A DNA stretch of 64,000 bases from Teratosphaeria epicoccoides. Lineage: Eukaryota; Ascomycota; Dothideomycetes; Mycosphaerellales; Teratosphaeriaceae. A program made the position numbers and the translations under genes. Location of the stretch: contig JADDMT010000005.1 in assembly GCA_021401465.1 (NCBI GenBank), positions 496,001-560,000 on the forward strand. The letters are read 5' to 3'. The notes below the pieces were generated by a model. The model saw only the letters and a list, made by a program, of their open reading frames with translations, was not told the origin of the DNA and ran no database searches. Positions 11,437-21,512 of the stretch are shown here, piece after piece. Position 1 is the first letter of the stretch, and every line of letters begins with the position of its first letter.

Positions 11437-14010
11437 CTACAACTTCCTCCTCTTCCCCTTGCTCTCCTCCACAACCTCTTCCTTCTCCTCACCTGCCTCA
11501 CCCTCACCCGGGATACCTCTCCAATCCCGAATATTCGCCTTAATGTCCTCAAACATCTCCCTCGTCTCTGCCACCAATCCATCCTCGCCTGGATTGAACA
11601 TGACGGCATTAGCAAGCATGCGGTAAACTTCCTTCTCCAGCTGCGCGCCGTTGACGATAGCCTTCGGCGGCATGAGGTCCTCTGATCGCTCCAGGTCGAC
11701 AGCCATCGAGTCGCCAAGGGCAGTCTTGCTGGTCGGCGTAGCTTCCAGCGAGTCATTAGCGGTGGCTTGCGCAACAGCGCGAGTACCTGCTGTGATGGCG
11801 GAGCGGATAGCTTTGAGATGCTGCGGTTGCTTGATGATATCGCTATAGCCGTTGGCGTCTCTGTCGCGGACGGGACCGGCAAAGTATGACGCGTGCTTGT
11901 GGCTTGCGATATCGTTCATGAGGGTTGATGAGACCTTGGCGAAGTTGCGATAAGCCGTGACGGTGTTCGACTTTGCTGGGGGAGGGAGAACGTCTTCAGG
12001 TCCATCATGCGTATCTACTGAAGACTCCTGCCGTCTACGCTTCGGTGGATGTTGGGTCTGCGACGCGATTGTACCGCGTCGCTTTCGCGTCATCATGCCA
12101 GAAGCCGGTGTAGCAGAGGATTCAGGATGATGGTCTGGATGGTCCAGCACGCCAGCCGGGGTCGATGGCTCGTCTTTGACACTGCCTGGGCCGTCCGACA
12201 GTAGGTTCGCGCCGACGACCGTGCTGACCGATTGCGAACGCGTGCTGCGACGTGTCGACTCACCGATGGTAGATGAGGCGACGCTGCTGGGACTACCAGC
12301 GCGTGTGGCTCGTCTACGACTCTTCGGTGGGCGTAGGCCCTGCTGTGGCGGTGGGAGCTCTTTCGTAGCTTGAATCTCTTGAGTGCTTGTGAGACGCGCA
12401 GGCTGAGCTGTCTTCCCCACCGGACTCAGAGGTTCAATATCAGGCCTCAACGGCTCTGAAGGTAGGGGCAAGAGTGGAGGGCGCCTCTCGCTTTTCCAAG
12501 TAGGCATGTACTCTGGCCGTAACGGGGTGGCAAGGGCTGAAAGAATACTCGACATGCGTGGATTGGCTCGAGGCGTCTGAACTGGCGCGGTCGCCGACGC
12601 CGGCGGATACTGCTGATACATAGGCTGGCGTGGCGTCTGGGTGATCGAGTGATGCATTCTGGATGGATGAGCTTGAAGCGGGAGTGCCTGCCTCTGTTGC
12701 TGTTTGCCAGCGTCTGGGCTGCCCATGTAGAAGGGCTCAAGCTGTCGCCCACCAGGAGGAACTCTCGGCGGCGGCTGATGTGGAGGAAAGCCTGCTGACA
12801 CCGGCTGAGGCGTGGACTGCGGATAGGACGCTCGACGATCTTGATATGGAGATTGCTGGTAATATCCTTGATGAGTTGGCGGGTGCTGCATCTGAGGCTG
12901 ATGAGCGAAGGGAGTCTGATTGGGTCCTGCAGTTGGCCCTATCGAGCCTCTATGCTGTTTTTGGTAGTGCTGCTGAGGTGGCATGGGAGCGTGCATGTTG
13001 GGAGATCCAAGATGCTGCGGTGGGTTCGGAGGCGGCAACGGCATGCCTGGCGGAGGAGGCAAGATGGGTCTCGGAGATGGGTCATGCCTCGATGATGGTC
13101 TAGGCATGTTGTTCTGCATCGGTGGACCAGGCGCGGGATGCGCATGATGCGATATGTAGGGAGACTGGTGAGCAGACGGCGGCGAATGACTAAAGGTCTG
13201 CTGTTGCATATGCGGCATCTGCTTCGGTATCGTCGGTGGGATGCCAAAGCGAGGAGACTGCGGGGCCATTTCTGAGAGCGGTGGCAGCTTCGTGTTGGAA
13301 GATGCCCGGCGGTGAGGAGGAGCTGGGCTGTCGTTTGGTTCGGGCCCATGGTTGATCACGGCATCAATCTTTGCCTGCGCGTAGGGTCTGGACGGGGCCT
13401 GAGCTGCTGACGTTGGGCTCGCAGCGCTGGGAGTAGCAGTAGCTGCTTGAGGGTTCGCAACAGGCCGTGCTGCGAGTGGCTGCGTATGAGCGAAAGTCGA
13501 TGGCTTCGGGCTCTGCGTTGCAGAGCGTGGTTGCTGCTTGGCCAACTGTTCCTCCTTCTGCCCATCCTCGAGCTCCTTGATCTCGCGCTGCAGCGCACTG
13601 TACTGCCGCTCATACTCTCGAATCTCGCGAACAGCCTTCTCTCGATAGTTTGCATACAGTCTCGTGACCAACTGCGGAATCAAATGCGAATGCTGAGCGG
13701 CTTCCTGCACGGTAGGCATTGGAGGACTGGGCGCCTTCCGCTTCCGCGAGCCCTCGTTGTTCGCCACACCATTCTCCTGCTCCGACTGCCGCTCCAAGTC
13801 GCGCTTGACTTCCTCCTTCAACAGCGACAGATACAAGTCTCGCAGGGCATCAGGACTGAGGCGCCCACTGTCGTAGCCGGGCGCATCGGATATTAAAGGT
13901 ATGTTTTTCAGCTGATTGCTGATTTTGTTGAATGAGAAGGGATCATGTGTGTTTTGGTGTCGCAGGGCCTGGAACAACAGCAGGCTCTCCAGCGGGCTAT
14001 ACGAAGTCAT
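11437..14010 (-). CDS. BRD8/Bdc1-like bromodomain protein, putative NuA4 subunit
   Basis: A nuclear protein expected to read acetyl-lysine, possibly within the NuA4 acetyltransferase complex, as BRD8 and fission-yeast Bdc1 do. The ATG at 14010 gives 857 residues in one exon, beginning MTSYSPLESLLLFQALR, the usual start of fungal homologues. An upstream in-frame extension to 14205 is less likely. Residues about 1-150 are helical and charged with a coiled coil. The middle is a long Pro/Gln-rich disordered region. The C-terminal 175 residues form a divergent bromodomain (YRNFAKVSSTLMNDIASHKH onward, then GYSDIIKQPQHLKAI and YRMLANAVMFN). That domain is split by a low-complexity insertion near SLEATPTSKTALGD. 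The assignment to NuA4 is inference from the bromodomain type. Confidence 0.82.
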   Translation of the reverse strand: MTSYSPLESLLLFQALRHQNTHDPFSFNKISNQLKNIPLISDAPGYDSGRLSPDALRDLYLSLLKEEVKRDLERQSEQENGVANNEGSRKRKAPSPPMPTVQEAAQHSHLIPQLVTRLYANYREKAVREIREYERQYSALQREIKELEDGQKEEQLAKQQPRSATQSPKPSTFAHTQPLAARPVANPQAATATPSAASPTSAAQAPSRPYAQAKIDAVINHGPEPNDSPAPPHRRASSNTKLPPLSEMAPQSPRFGIPPTIPKQMPHMQQQTFSHSPPSAHQSPYISHHAHPAPGPPMQNNMPRPSSRHDPSPRPILPPPPGMPLPPPNPPQHLGSPNMHAPMPPQQHYQKQHRGSIGPTAGPNQTPFAHQPQMQHPPTHQGYYQQSPYQDRRASYPQSTPQPVSAGFPPHQPPPRVPPGGRQLEPFYMGSPDAGKQQQRQALPLQAHPSRMHHSITQTPRQPMYQQYPPASATAPVQTPRANPRMSSILSALATPLRPEYMPTWKSERRPPLLPLPSEPLRPDIEPLSPVGKTAQPARLTSTQEIQATKELPPPQQGLRPPKSRRRATRAGSPSSVASSTIGESTRRSTRSQSVSTVVGANLLSDGPGSVKDEPSTPAGVLDHPDHHPESSATPASGMMTRKRRGTIASQTQHPPKRRRQESSVDTHDGPEDVLPPPAKSNTVTAYRNFAKVSSTLMNDIASHKHASYFAGPVRDRDANGYSDIIKQPQHLKAIRSAITAGTRAVAQATANDSLEATPTSKTALGDSMAVDLERSEDLMPPKAIVNGAQLEKEVYRMLANAVMFNPGEDGLVAETREMFEDIKANIRDWRGIPGEGEAGEEKEEVVEESKGKRRKL

Positions 14011-14594
14011 TCGGCGACGTGGTGGATGAAGGTCCACCGAACGGGATTGTGTCGGTGGTGGTGAGGGGTCGTCGTCGTCGAGGGATGGAGCCACACTTGC
14101 GGTCGGTGAACATAGTGGTGGATGAGAGAGGGATGCTCTGATTATCGAGAATTCATCGCCTGTGTGATGGGTTCGGGACCGTTCTTGGATACAGTCGTGA
14201 ATCAAAATGTGTTCACTGCTGATGGTATGTGTGCCTCAGGCATTCAAATTAGTACTTTTCCACTGTAATGACGAGTTTCTGCTTACGGAGTAAACCCCTC
14301 CCTACTAATAATAACAATGAGAGACGTTGGCGAAACAAGCAAGCACGAGCTACTTGTACACTGTCCTCCCTGATCATTCCTGATGAGACTTGTGACCGAT
14401 GTAGCATGACCAGTGCCGACCAGGTAATCGTCCGTGTGCACAATCCACCTGATTAGTTCAAGGTGTCCTCATCCACATAAACAACAAAGACCTGCCTCAC
14501 GTCCTCGGCTGCGCAACGGCCTCCTCGCCAGCAACTCACCAACCTCAACGGCCCACCAGCCAACATCCATTGCAACAGCTTTCAGCCCGCAAAG
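14011..14594. promoter_or_regulatory. Divergent promoter, bromodomain gene and coiled-coil gene
   Basis: About 580 bp separate two start codons pointing away from each other, so both promoters must lie here. No specific factor site is clear. If the minus gene starts upstream at 14205, the shared region shrinks to about 390 bp. Confidence 0.45.
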
Positions 14595-15109
14595 ATGACC
14601 GACGAGGGGCACTCGCGCTCGCGCCGACCAGAGAGCACAATCGTGCAGAGCTTCTCTGCGGACCTCGACTCCATGTTCGGCTTGGGAGGCGGCGCAGATG
14701 TGGGACAGCTGGAGCAGACGGTAGAGGAGAAGTGAGCAAGCGTGGACAAGAGCAACAGAGTAGCACGGCAGCTGATGAGTGAGTGAGCAGGAAGCAAGGT
14801 CTCAGTGACGCCGACAGAGAACTCCAAAAGCTCGAAGCGAAATTGAGAGAAACCGAGCAGCGCCTCGCCAAAGTCTCGAGAGGCAACTCGCCCGCGAGAC
14901 CAACACATGCTGGAGCAAGCAGCTTCCCAGCGCAGCCACACACGAGCCCACTGGCACAGAGACCCAGCTTCCCCGCCGACAGACCACCGACCGGGAGAGA
15001 AGACGCTGCTGCACAGGACTTCAACGCGATGACAGGCACACCGAGGGCGGTCAGCAACAGCAATGACTATGTCATGGTAGATCAGAGGGCGGGACAGTCG
15101 GTGAGCTAG
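14595..15109 (+). CDS. Small conserved-looking coiled-coil protein
   Basis: Function unknown. Exons 14595-14731 and 14791-15109 join across a 59-nt intron (GTGAGC donor, GAGCAG acceptor) into 151 residues. The N-terminus (SRRPESTIVQSFSADLDSMF) is Ser/Arg-rich and acidic. Splicing joins VEEK to KQGLSDADRELQKLEAKL, producing a continuous coiled coil of about 35 residues. The rest is a Pro/Ser-rich tail ending near DYVMVDQRAG. The exon junction falling inside the heptads supports the model. A further 3' exon is possible, because a GTGAGC donor overlaps the stop region near 15103; I could not settle this. Confidence 0.65.
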
Positions 15110-15594
15110 GCAGGACCCAAGGACAGCGATGGGGTTTCATGCTAGCTGGCACACGGCCAAGAGATCTGCTAGAGCAAGCTGGTGGACGGCGCAGTGAATA
15201 ACTGGAGTTATGGCGCTATTATCGAGAGGATGCGGGCGTTCGGCGGTGGCATATTTGAGTGCATGTAGGCAGGCTCGCGCATACCAGCATGTAAATGGAG
15301 CATGACGCTATACTTTGGAGAGGCAAAGGGTTATGCTCAGAAGCAGAACTTGAAGAAATATTGAAAACCTCTCGTCCTGCCCGTTGACCATGTTTGAGCG
15401 GCAACAGGTATTGCAGGCAGGCGCTGCCTCCGGTGCAACCAAACTTGGAAGTCGCGACCCGAGAGCTCGACACTAGCGATTACCGACCAATCGACATTTC
15501 CTCGAAACATGTACAAAGCACAAATGCCAAACAGGCATCCGCGCGACCATCGAACTGCCAGCGCCACTACCAGTAAGCTGCCAAGACCCGCCTC
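15110..15594. other. Convergent intergenic region
   Basis: Lies between the 3' ends of the small coiled-coil gene (+) and xanthine dehydrogenase (-). No gene is supported. It may contain a last short exon of the coiled-coil gene. Confidence 0.4.
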
Positions 15595-18500
15595 TCAAAT
15601 ACTAACAAACCAACTCCTCTCCCCCTCCAAATGCTCCACCTCTGCCCTCCTCAAAATCGGATCCGCACAACTGACCCGAATCCTTTCCACCGTCGCCGGG
15701 CTCCTCAACCCCAACACCGCCTCCACCCCAAACTCCTTCCTCGCCGCCTTCAACGCATCCCTAATGGCGAAAAACACCGCGCTCCCCATAAACAACGGCG
15801 GCTCCCCGACGCCCCGACTCCTCTGGATCGTCCTCAAATCCTCCCACTCCACATCCTTCAACAAACTTACATTCAACACCTGCGGCACGTCTCTGAATCC
15901 CGGGATCTTGTACGCGCCCGGCCCGCGCGTGAAGATCTGGCCCGAGCCGCGATGCCAGAGACTTTCCTCCAGGGTGAAGAGACCCATGCCCTGCACGAAG
16001 GCGCCTTCGATCTGCCCGTAGTCGATGGCCGGGTTGATGGAGCGTCCGACGTCCATTTTGATGTCGGCGCGGAGACAGGTCCAGTCGCCCGTGAGGGTGT
16101 CGATTTCGACTTCGGCCGCGGCGACGCCTTGCGTGAAGTAGAAGAACATTTGGCCGGTGTTGGGACCCCAGATGTACCCGATGTCGGGAGTCTTGTAAAA
16201 GCCGTTGGCGGAGAGGTTGACGCGGTCGAAGTAGGCGGCGTGCGCGAGCTCCTTCATGGTCGCGGCCTCGCCCAGCTTCTCGCGGTAAGGAGCCAACCGC
16301 TCGTTCAGCTGCTCACAAGCATTCCAGATCGCGTACCCGTTCAAGTCACTACTTGCGCTCGCCGCCGTAGAGCTCGTGTTGGCCACCGTGTTCGTCGCCG
16401 TCTCGGAAATAAAGACATTCGCCAATGGTACACGCAGCGCTTCAGCGGCTATCATCGTCATCTTCGTATGCAAGCCCTGTCCCATTTCCGTGCCTCCATG
16501 TGCGATGAGCACGCTGCCGTCATGGTAGATGTGCACGAGCGCGCCGGCTTGGTTGAGGAAGATGGCAGTGAAGGAGATGCCGAATTTGGTAGGGATAAGA
16601 GAGATGCCTCTCTTCTTCCATTTGTGTTTCGCGTTGTACTCCTCGATCTCTGCCTTTCGTCTCGCGAAGTCTGATTCGGTCTTGACCTGTTTGTACATGA
16701 GCGGGACGTACCAGTCTTTTAGCGATTGGTTAAAGTGAGTGGTGTCGTTGGGTTTGTACATGTTAATCTCGCGGAGTTGCTCGACGGGGATTTGCAAGTG
16801 GTCGGCGATTTCTTCCATAAAGGTCTCGCAGATGAACATGCCTTGCGGACCGCCGAAGCCGCGGAAGGCAGTGTTGCTGACTGTATTGGTTCTGCAGCAG
16901 CGACCTCGCACGTCTACGGCTGGGAATTTGTACACGCCGTCCACGTGGCTGAGAGCACGGTCAACGACCGCAGCACTCAAGTCCTGCGACCAACCACCAT
17001 TGTTGAAGATATCGGCGTCCAGCGCCTGCAACTTCCCATCCTTGTTAACACCCACCTTCCACCTCGCCAAAAACGGATGCCTCTGCCCCGATGTTTGAAT
17101 ATCCTCATCCCGATTCAACATACACCGCACCGCCCTCCCCGTCTTCTTCGCCGCCACCGCACAAATTCCCGCCAACTGAATACTCCTCGTCTCCTTCCCG
17201 CCGAAGCCACCCCCCAACCTTTTCACTTTACTCACAATTTTATTCGCCGCCACGTTCGTAACCTGCGCCACATACGCCTGCGTCTCACTTGGATTCTGCG
17301 TCGAGCTCCACACCTCCATTTCTCCATCCTCAGGTTTCGGGATGACGACGCAAGCGTTTGTCTCAAGATAAAAGTGTTCTTGGCCACCCATTCGCGCGAC
17401 GCCGGTGAACACGTGGTCGGAGTTGGCTAGAGCTGCAGGGACGTCACCGTTGCGGATGTAACGGTAATGGTCGAAGTAGCTGTTGGCTTCGATGGCTTCT
17501 TCGATGGTGAAGATGGCGGGCAGGTCTTCGTACGAGACTTTGACGGCGCGCATGCCGGCTTCTGCGGCTTTGGCGGAGGTGGCGAGGATCATGCCGATGG
17601 GTTGGCCGGCGGTGAAGACTTCATCGACTGCGAAGAAGAGTTCGTCGCAATTTGGTGCGCCCCAGTAGTTTGCTTCCCTGCTTGGAAGATCGTTGTGGTC
17701 AACGTACTCGACCACGCCTGGTAGGTCCATGGCTGGTGATGGGTCGACAGACACGAGTTTGGCATGTGGCTTGGTCGACAGGAGCAGACAGCCGTACAGC
17801 TCATTCTTCTGCACTGGTATGTCATCGGTATACTGTGCAGCACCCACACACTGCTTCAACGCTGCCACATGCTCCTTTTCTTTGCCGAGGATCTTCTGCT
17901 CGTACTTCACGCCTACACTGTGGTCCTTGTGTCCTTTGCTGATCGCCCTCTCGATCTCTCCCAGTGCATCCGCGTCGATCTCACTCTGAGCCGTGGTGTC
18001 TTCTGGAGGCGTCAGCCGGGACAACACATCATTATAGAATCTGTAGAAGAAGCCAAGGGCCAGCGACTTCCGGTACGTGGCCATGCCGCCCGGAACGCCA
18101 AATCGCAAATCAAAGTCCTGTTCCAAAGCATTCATGACACCCTCGAGCGTCGCTGGACAATTGAATTGCTTGCCGTTCAGGAACTCCATGGCTTTCTTAG
18201 CGCCGATGGTAATTGGAGCCATACCGCCAAACACCAGACTGCAGTCTTCGACGACATTCTTCTCATCCAGTCGTACTCTCAGCGCAGCATTGACAATGGC
18301 GATATCGTCATCCTTCCGTTTCGCCTGTTTGTACGCTCGCATGTACTCGCCTTCAGGCTTGAACACAGGAATCCTGATGGACGAGATGATGGCATCCGGT
18401 GGTAGTGCAGTGACACGGTACGCCTTGAAGAACTGATCCATCGCGATCTCTGTCGTTTGGTCTCGCGATTTGGCAACCAGCACGGCATTCGTAGCCACAA

Positions 18501-19692
18501 ACACAGGATTCAGATCTGAGATGGGACTTGCGGTAGCCAGATTACCAGCAGGTGTGCCGACATTCCGGATCTGTCTACCAGCAAAATACTTGATCTGTTT
18601 GTTGATTGCCGCAAACGCTTGACCGCGCTGAGGACCGTAATGCTCTGCGGCCTCTTCAGCCAAGTGCTCCAGGTCTGTCAATGTGATGTTGCCGCCGACT
18701 TCGAGACAATCGTCTGTAAACTTGTAGCCTCGCAGCTCTAGAATGTCGCCCACGAAGACAGATACAGTATACTGCATCGCCTTGAACTTGACTTCGATCT
18801 GTGTCTCAGTGCTGCCACCAATGATCTTTGCTGATGGATAGACGCTCTTGATCTCGAGTAATTGTTTGAGCGTTGTAGGGCGATACCATCGTTTCCGCTT
18901 GTTGCCAAATGCTAGGGGTCTGAATTCGTGCTTCTTCAGCGTAGGTGGAAAGATGAGCTGAGTCTCTGGATTGTACTCAATAAATCCTGGAGGCGTAAAG
19001 CGTTTGATCGGCTGCGAGTCGCCATTCTTCTCGCCATTGCTGACACAGCAGCCGCCTGCTTCTGCGCCATTCTTCTCCATACAGCATCCGCTACCACCGT
19101 TCGCTTTTGCCATACCGCACACCTTCTTTGCACTAAACGACTGGGCAGCATCCAGTATTGGTCGATAGCCCGTACATCGACATAAGTTGCCATCGAATGC
19201 TTCTTCGACCTCCAGCTCGCTCGGCTCCTCATTGTTCCTTAGCAAAGCATACATGCTCATCACAATGCCGGGCGTACAGAACCCGCATTGGGACCCATTG
19301 CCTCTTGCAATCCGTTCCTGGACTGGGTGCGGGTTCTTCACGTTTCCAATACCCTCCACAGTGATGACATGTTTGCCGTCCACGCTCACCAATGGTGCCA
19401 AGCATGCATTGACCGAAGCATGGTATATCTTTTTCGTCGTCGGATTGTACTGTGATACGACCACTGTGCATGCTCCACATCCTCCTTCTGCACATCCCAG
19501 CTTGGTGCCAGTCAGACCTACGCCTCTGAGATATTCCAGCAGAGTTGTCTCTGGGTCTGCGGTATCGAGGACTACTTTGGTGCCGTTCAGGAAGAAGCGT
19601 AGCGTATCATCGTAATGCTCTGTGATGGAGGCAAGGCTCTGTTGACTCTCAAGCGCCACTGCTGGGCTTGGGTCTACCCGTCCTGGAGCCAT
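15595..19692 (-). CDS. hxA: Xanthine dehydrogenase (purine hydroxylase I)
   Basis: Oxidises hypoxanthine and xanthine to urate in purine catabolism, in cytosol or peroxisome. The protein is 1365 residues from one uninterrupted exon, which is full length for fungal enzymes. The first [2Fe-2S] site uses Cys67, Cys72, Cys75 and Cys97. The second uses Cys136, Cys139, Cys171 and Cys173 (CGFCTPG, LCRCTGYRP). A Cys-rich linker (GGSGCCM, GGCCVSN) precedes the FAD domain (AKIIGGSTETQIEVKFK). The molybdenum domain shows GGGFGGKETRS, AFRGFGGPQGMF, EMGQGLHTKM and the catalytic GVGEPPL glutamate. The Glu in GGGFGGKE and the Arg in AFRGFGG are the purine-binding pair that separates xanthine dehydrogenase from aldehyde oxidase. 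No other purine gene adjoins it. I could not identify a UaY site upstream. Confidence 0.97.
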   Translation of the reverse strand: MAPGRVDPSPAVALESQQSLASITEHYDDTLRFFLNGTKVVLDTADPETTLLEYLRGVGLTGTKLGCAEGGCGACTVVVSQYNPTTKKIYHASVNACLAPLVSVDGKHVITVEGIGNVKNPHPVQERIARGNGSQCGFCTPGIVMSMYALLRNNEEPSELEVEEAFDGNLCRCTGYRPILDAAQSFSAKKVCGMAKANGGSGCCMEKNGAEAGGCCVSNGEKNGDSQPIKRFTPPGFIEYNPETQLIFPPTLKKHEFRPLAFGNKRKRWYRPTTLKQLLEIKSVYPSAKIIGGSTETQIEVKFKAMQYTVSVFVGDILELRGYKFTDDCLEVGGNITLTDLEHLAEEAAEHYGPQRGQAFAAINKQIKYFAGRQIRNVGTPAGNLATASPISDLNPVFVATNAVLVAKSRDQTTEIAMDQFFKAYRVTALPPDAIISSIRIPVFKPEGEYMRAYKQAKRKDDDIAIVNAALRVRLDEKNVVEDCSLVFGGMAPITIGAKKAMEFLNGKQFNCPATLEGVMNALEQDFDLRFGVPGGMATYRKSLALGFFYRFYNDVLSRLTPPEDTTAQSEIDADALGEIERAISKGHKDHSVGVKYEQKILGKEKEHVAALKQCVGAAQYTDDIPVQKNELYGCLLLSTKPHAKLVSVDPSPAMDLPGVVEYVDHNDLPSREANYWGAPNCDELFFAVDEVFTAGQPIGMILATSAKAAEAGMRAVKVSYEDLPAIFTIEEAIEANSYFDHYRYIRNGDVPAALANSDHVFTGVARMGGQEHFYLETNACVVIPKPEDGEMEVWSSTQNPSETQAYVAQVTNVAANKIVSKVKRLGGGFGGKETRSIQLAGICAVAAKKTGRAVRCMLNRDEDIQTSGQRHPFLARWKVGVNKDGKLQALDADIFNNGGWSQDLSAAVVDRALSHVDGVYKFPAVDVRGRCCRTNTVSNTAFRGFGGPQGMFICETFMEEIADHLQIPVEQLREINMYKPNDTTHFNQSLKDWYVPLMYKQVKTESDFARRKAEIEEYNAKHKWKKRGISLIPTKFGISFTAIFLNQAGALVHIYHDGSVLIAHGGTEMGQGLHTKMTMIAAEALRVPLANVFISETATNTVANTSSTAASASSDLNGYAIWNACEQLNERLAPYREKLGEAATMKELAHAAYFDRVNLSANGFYKTPDIGYIWGPNTGQMFFYFTQGVAAAEVEIDTLTGDWTCLRADIKMDVGRSINPAIDYGQIEGAFVQGMGLFTLEESLWHRGSGQIFTRGPGAYKIPGFRDVPQVLNVSLLKDVEWEDLRTIQRSRGVGEPPLFMGSAVFFAIRDALKAARKEFGVEAVLGLRSPATVERIRVSCADPILRRAEVEHLEGERSWFVSI

Positions 19693-20566
19693 CCCATCTG
19701 TCTTGGTCTTGCGGATGGCTACAGGTGTTTGCGCGGCCTCGAACTTATCATTGAGTTTAGGTGAGCTTCATTGACCTTGATGCTTTGACTGGGCTGCTTT
19801 GTGACCTATCTGCGGAATGTGAGCCCTGTCGCCGCGAAAAACCGCGAATGCATCAGGTTGGACGGAACAGAAAAGATCTAATACCTGTGCCTACATATAT
19901 TTGCTTATCACCATCGCAGCTCGCCGATGGCTTGCATGTGAAGGACGAAGAAGTGGGACGCGGGGAGCAGCAAAGAAACGCACTTTGCCCGTGCTCTCTT
20001 GATTACAGGGACGCATATCTCGTCAGGCACCGAAAACAACATGAATAATAGGAACAAAATGGCATTATACAAGTCAGGAACCATGAAATATAGATGTTTT
20101 CGAGAGTCACGCTGTTTGGAGCCATAGTTCTCTTTCGTGTTGCTGGCTCGTTGCCGGCTTTGCCCTTGAGCAGATCGTTATGTACAGATATATCAGAATG
20201 TGTCACCTTCAGATTGAAAGCACAGTAAATGAGGAAAGGCAGATGGCCCTGGGCACCCTGCACTCGCTAACTGTACAGTTCTCCAATACCCGCTCGTTGA
20301 GAAGGCCACCAACAACATTCTCTGCCTCCCTCCACATAGTCGTTCTGGCAGAAGATGCAAAGATATTGTCAGATGTATGAGCATCGAAGTTGTTGGATTG
20401 CTTTGCAAGAAGCGGCATTTCCTGTGAGCACTGGATAATGACTGGTGATAGAAATGGGTCCAACGTTGCCAGCGGATCATGAGATTAGCGATCAAATCTC
20501 GTGCCGCCTCCGCCACTTCTCCGCCCAACCCGGACAGGAAGGGGTTTCATCCAGCGTCCTCGGCTC
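19693..20566. other. Upstream region of xanthine dehydrogenase
   Basis: Holds the xanthine dehydrogenase promoter and the 3' flank of the uncertain small gene on the same strand. I looked for a TCGG-N6-CCGA purine-activator site and found none. No other gene is supported. Confidence 0.4.
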
Positions 20567-21082
20567 TCAATCCCCCTCAATCGCCCCATACTCGACTTGC
20601 TCCTTCTCATACGCTTGAAGAGCAGGACTCAATGTGTGCTCAGTATGCCGCGTATTCTTATACTCCATCAAAGCCCTCTTTCCCTTCCTCAAAAGCTTGA
20701 GTAGCGTCGAAGAGACATACGGCTCATCTCTGAACTCCGTCAGGGGTGTAAAGACAGCTTTGAAATTGAACACCACAGCTCCGGACAACGGCAATCTTCT
20801 CAAGGTCTACCAATCAACTCTCACATGGCACCTTTCAATCGTGTGCTCCGGGACTTGAGCCTCCCTCAGTCGCTCATGCGGATCGCCAGGTGGCACGAAA
20901 AGCGGCTCATCGATCTCAAGACCCCAGCTCCTGAATAGGCTTATCTGTGGGTTTCTTAACGGAATACCGATGCATCGAAAATGACTTTTTTTCTTCATAG
21001 TCAGGGACCGGTGTAAAGAACTCCCGCAAAGAGACAATGCCGTGAAAGCCAGCCCGGCTAAGACTAGAACGAAGCCGTACAT
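20567..21082 (-). CDS. Uncertain small gene with signal/membrane segment and one in-frame stop
   Basis: Not recognised. From an ATG at 21082 the frame begins MYGFVLVLAGLAFTALSLC, which looks like a signal peptide or membrane anchor. It continues into an ordered segment around SWGLEIDEPLFVPPGDPHER. A TAG at 20807-20809 breaks the frame. The same frame then runs on as AVFTPLTEFRDEPYVSSTLL and KGKRALMEYKNTRHTEH to a stop at 20567. Either a short intron removes the stop (a GTGAGA donor lies just before it) or the gene is broken. Composition on both sides of the stop looks coding. A competing minus-strand frame (20916-21332) also looks partly coding, so the 5' end is open. Confidence 0.35.
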
Positions 21083-21151
21083 CGCGCTGATACGTTGTTC
21101 CTCGTATGCCCAAGCCACGTTTCTTAGTGCGTTCGTTAGGACTGCCAACAC

Positions 21152-21512
21152 TGGCTCGCCTACCTAGCCATGAAATGCCGGCTCGTTCGGTTCTCCACGG
21201 TGATGTGGAGTCTGGCGGACGTACTGTGAGCTGCGTCCCCTGTTGTAGCGCCCACAGAGCAGTCGTGTATCCGCGGTTGAGGACGCCTATTGCAGTCGTC
21301 CGTAATGCACCTACATCTTCAAAAAGCAGCACCCAATCAGCGATGATCTTCTCGCCTTATCGTCGTATGCTCGTCGCAAGCTCAGATAATCAGCAGCTTG
21401 ACAGATACGGCACCCAGCTCACAACTGGTGGCGGAGCTCAGCGATCCGAAGAAGACCACTACCATTTTCTGTCGTATCTCATTAAGCAAACGCTCTACTC
21501 AATCAACTCGTG
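21152..21512. other. Region between uncertain gene and chromodomain gene
   Basis: Probably contains the 5' part or promoter of the uncertain small gene and the 3' untranslated region of the chromodomain gene. A minus-strand open frame crosses it to 21332 without domain support. Confidence 0.3.

Noticed and set aside
15631..16674. Long plus-strand open frame opposite xanthine dehydrogenase
   Set aside because: It lies fully antisense to a clear enzyme with catalytic motifs, and its His/Arg/Pro-rich reading is what the opposite strand of GC-rich coding DNA gives.
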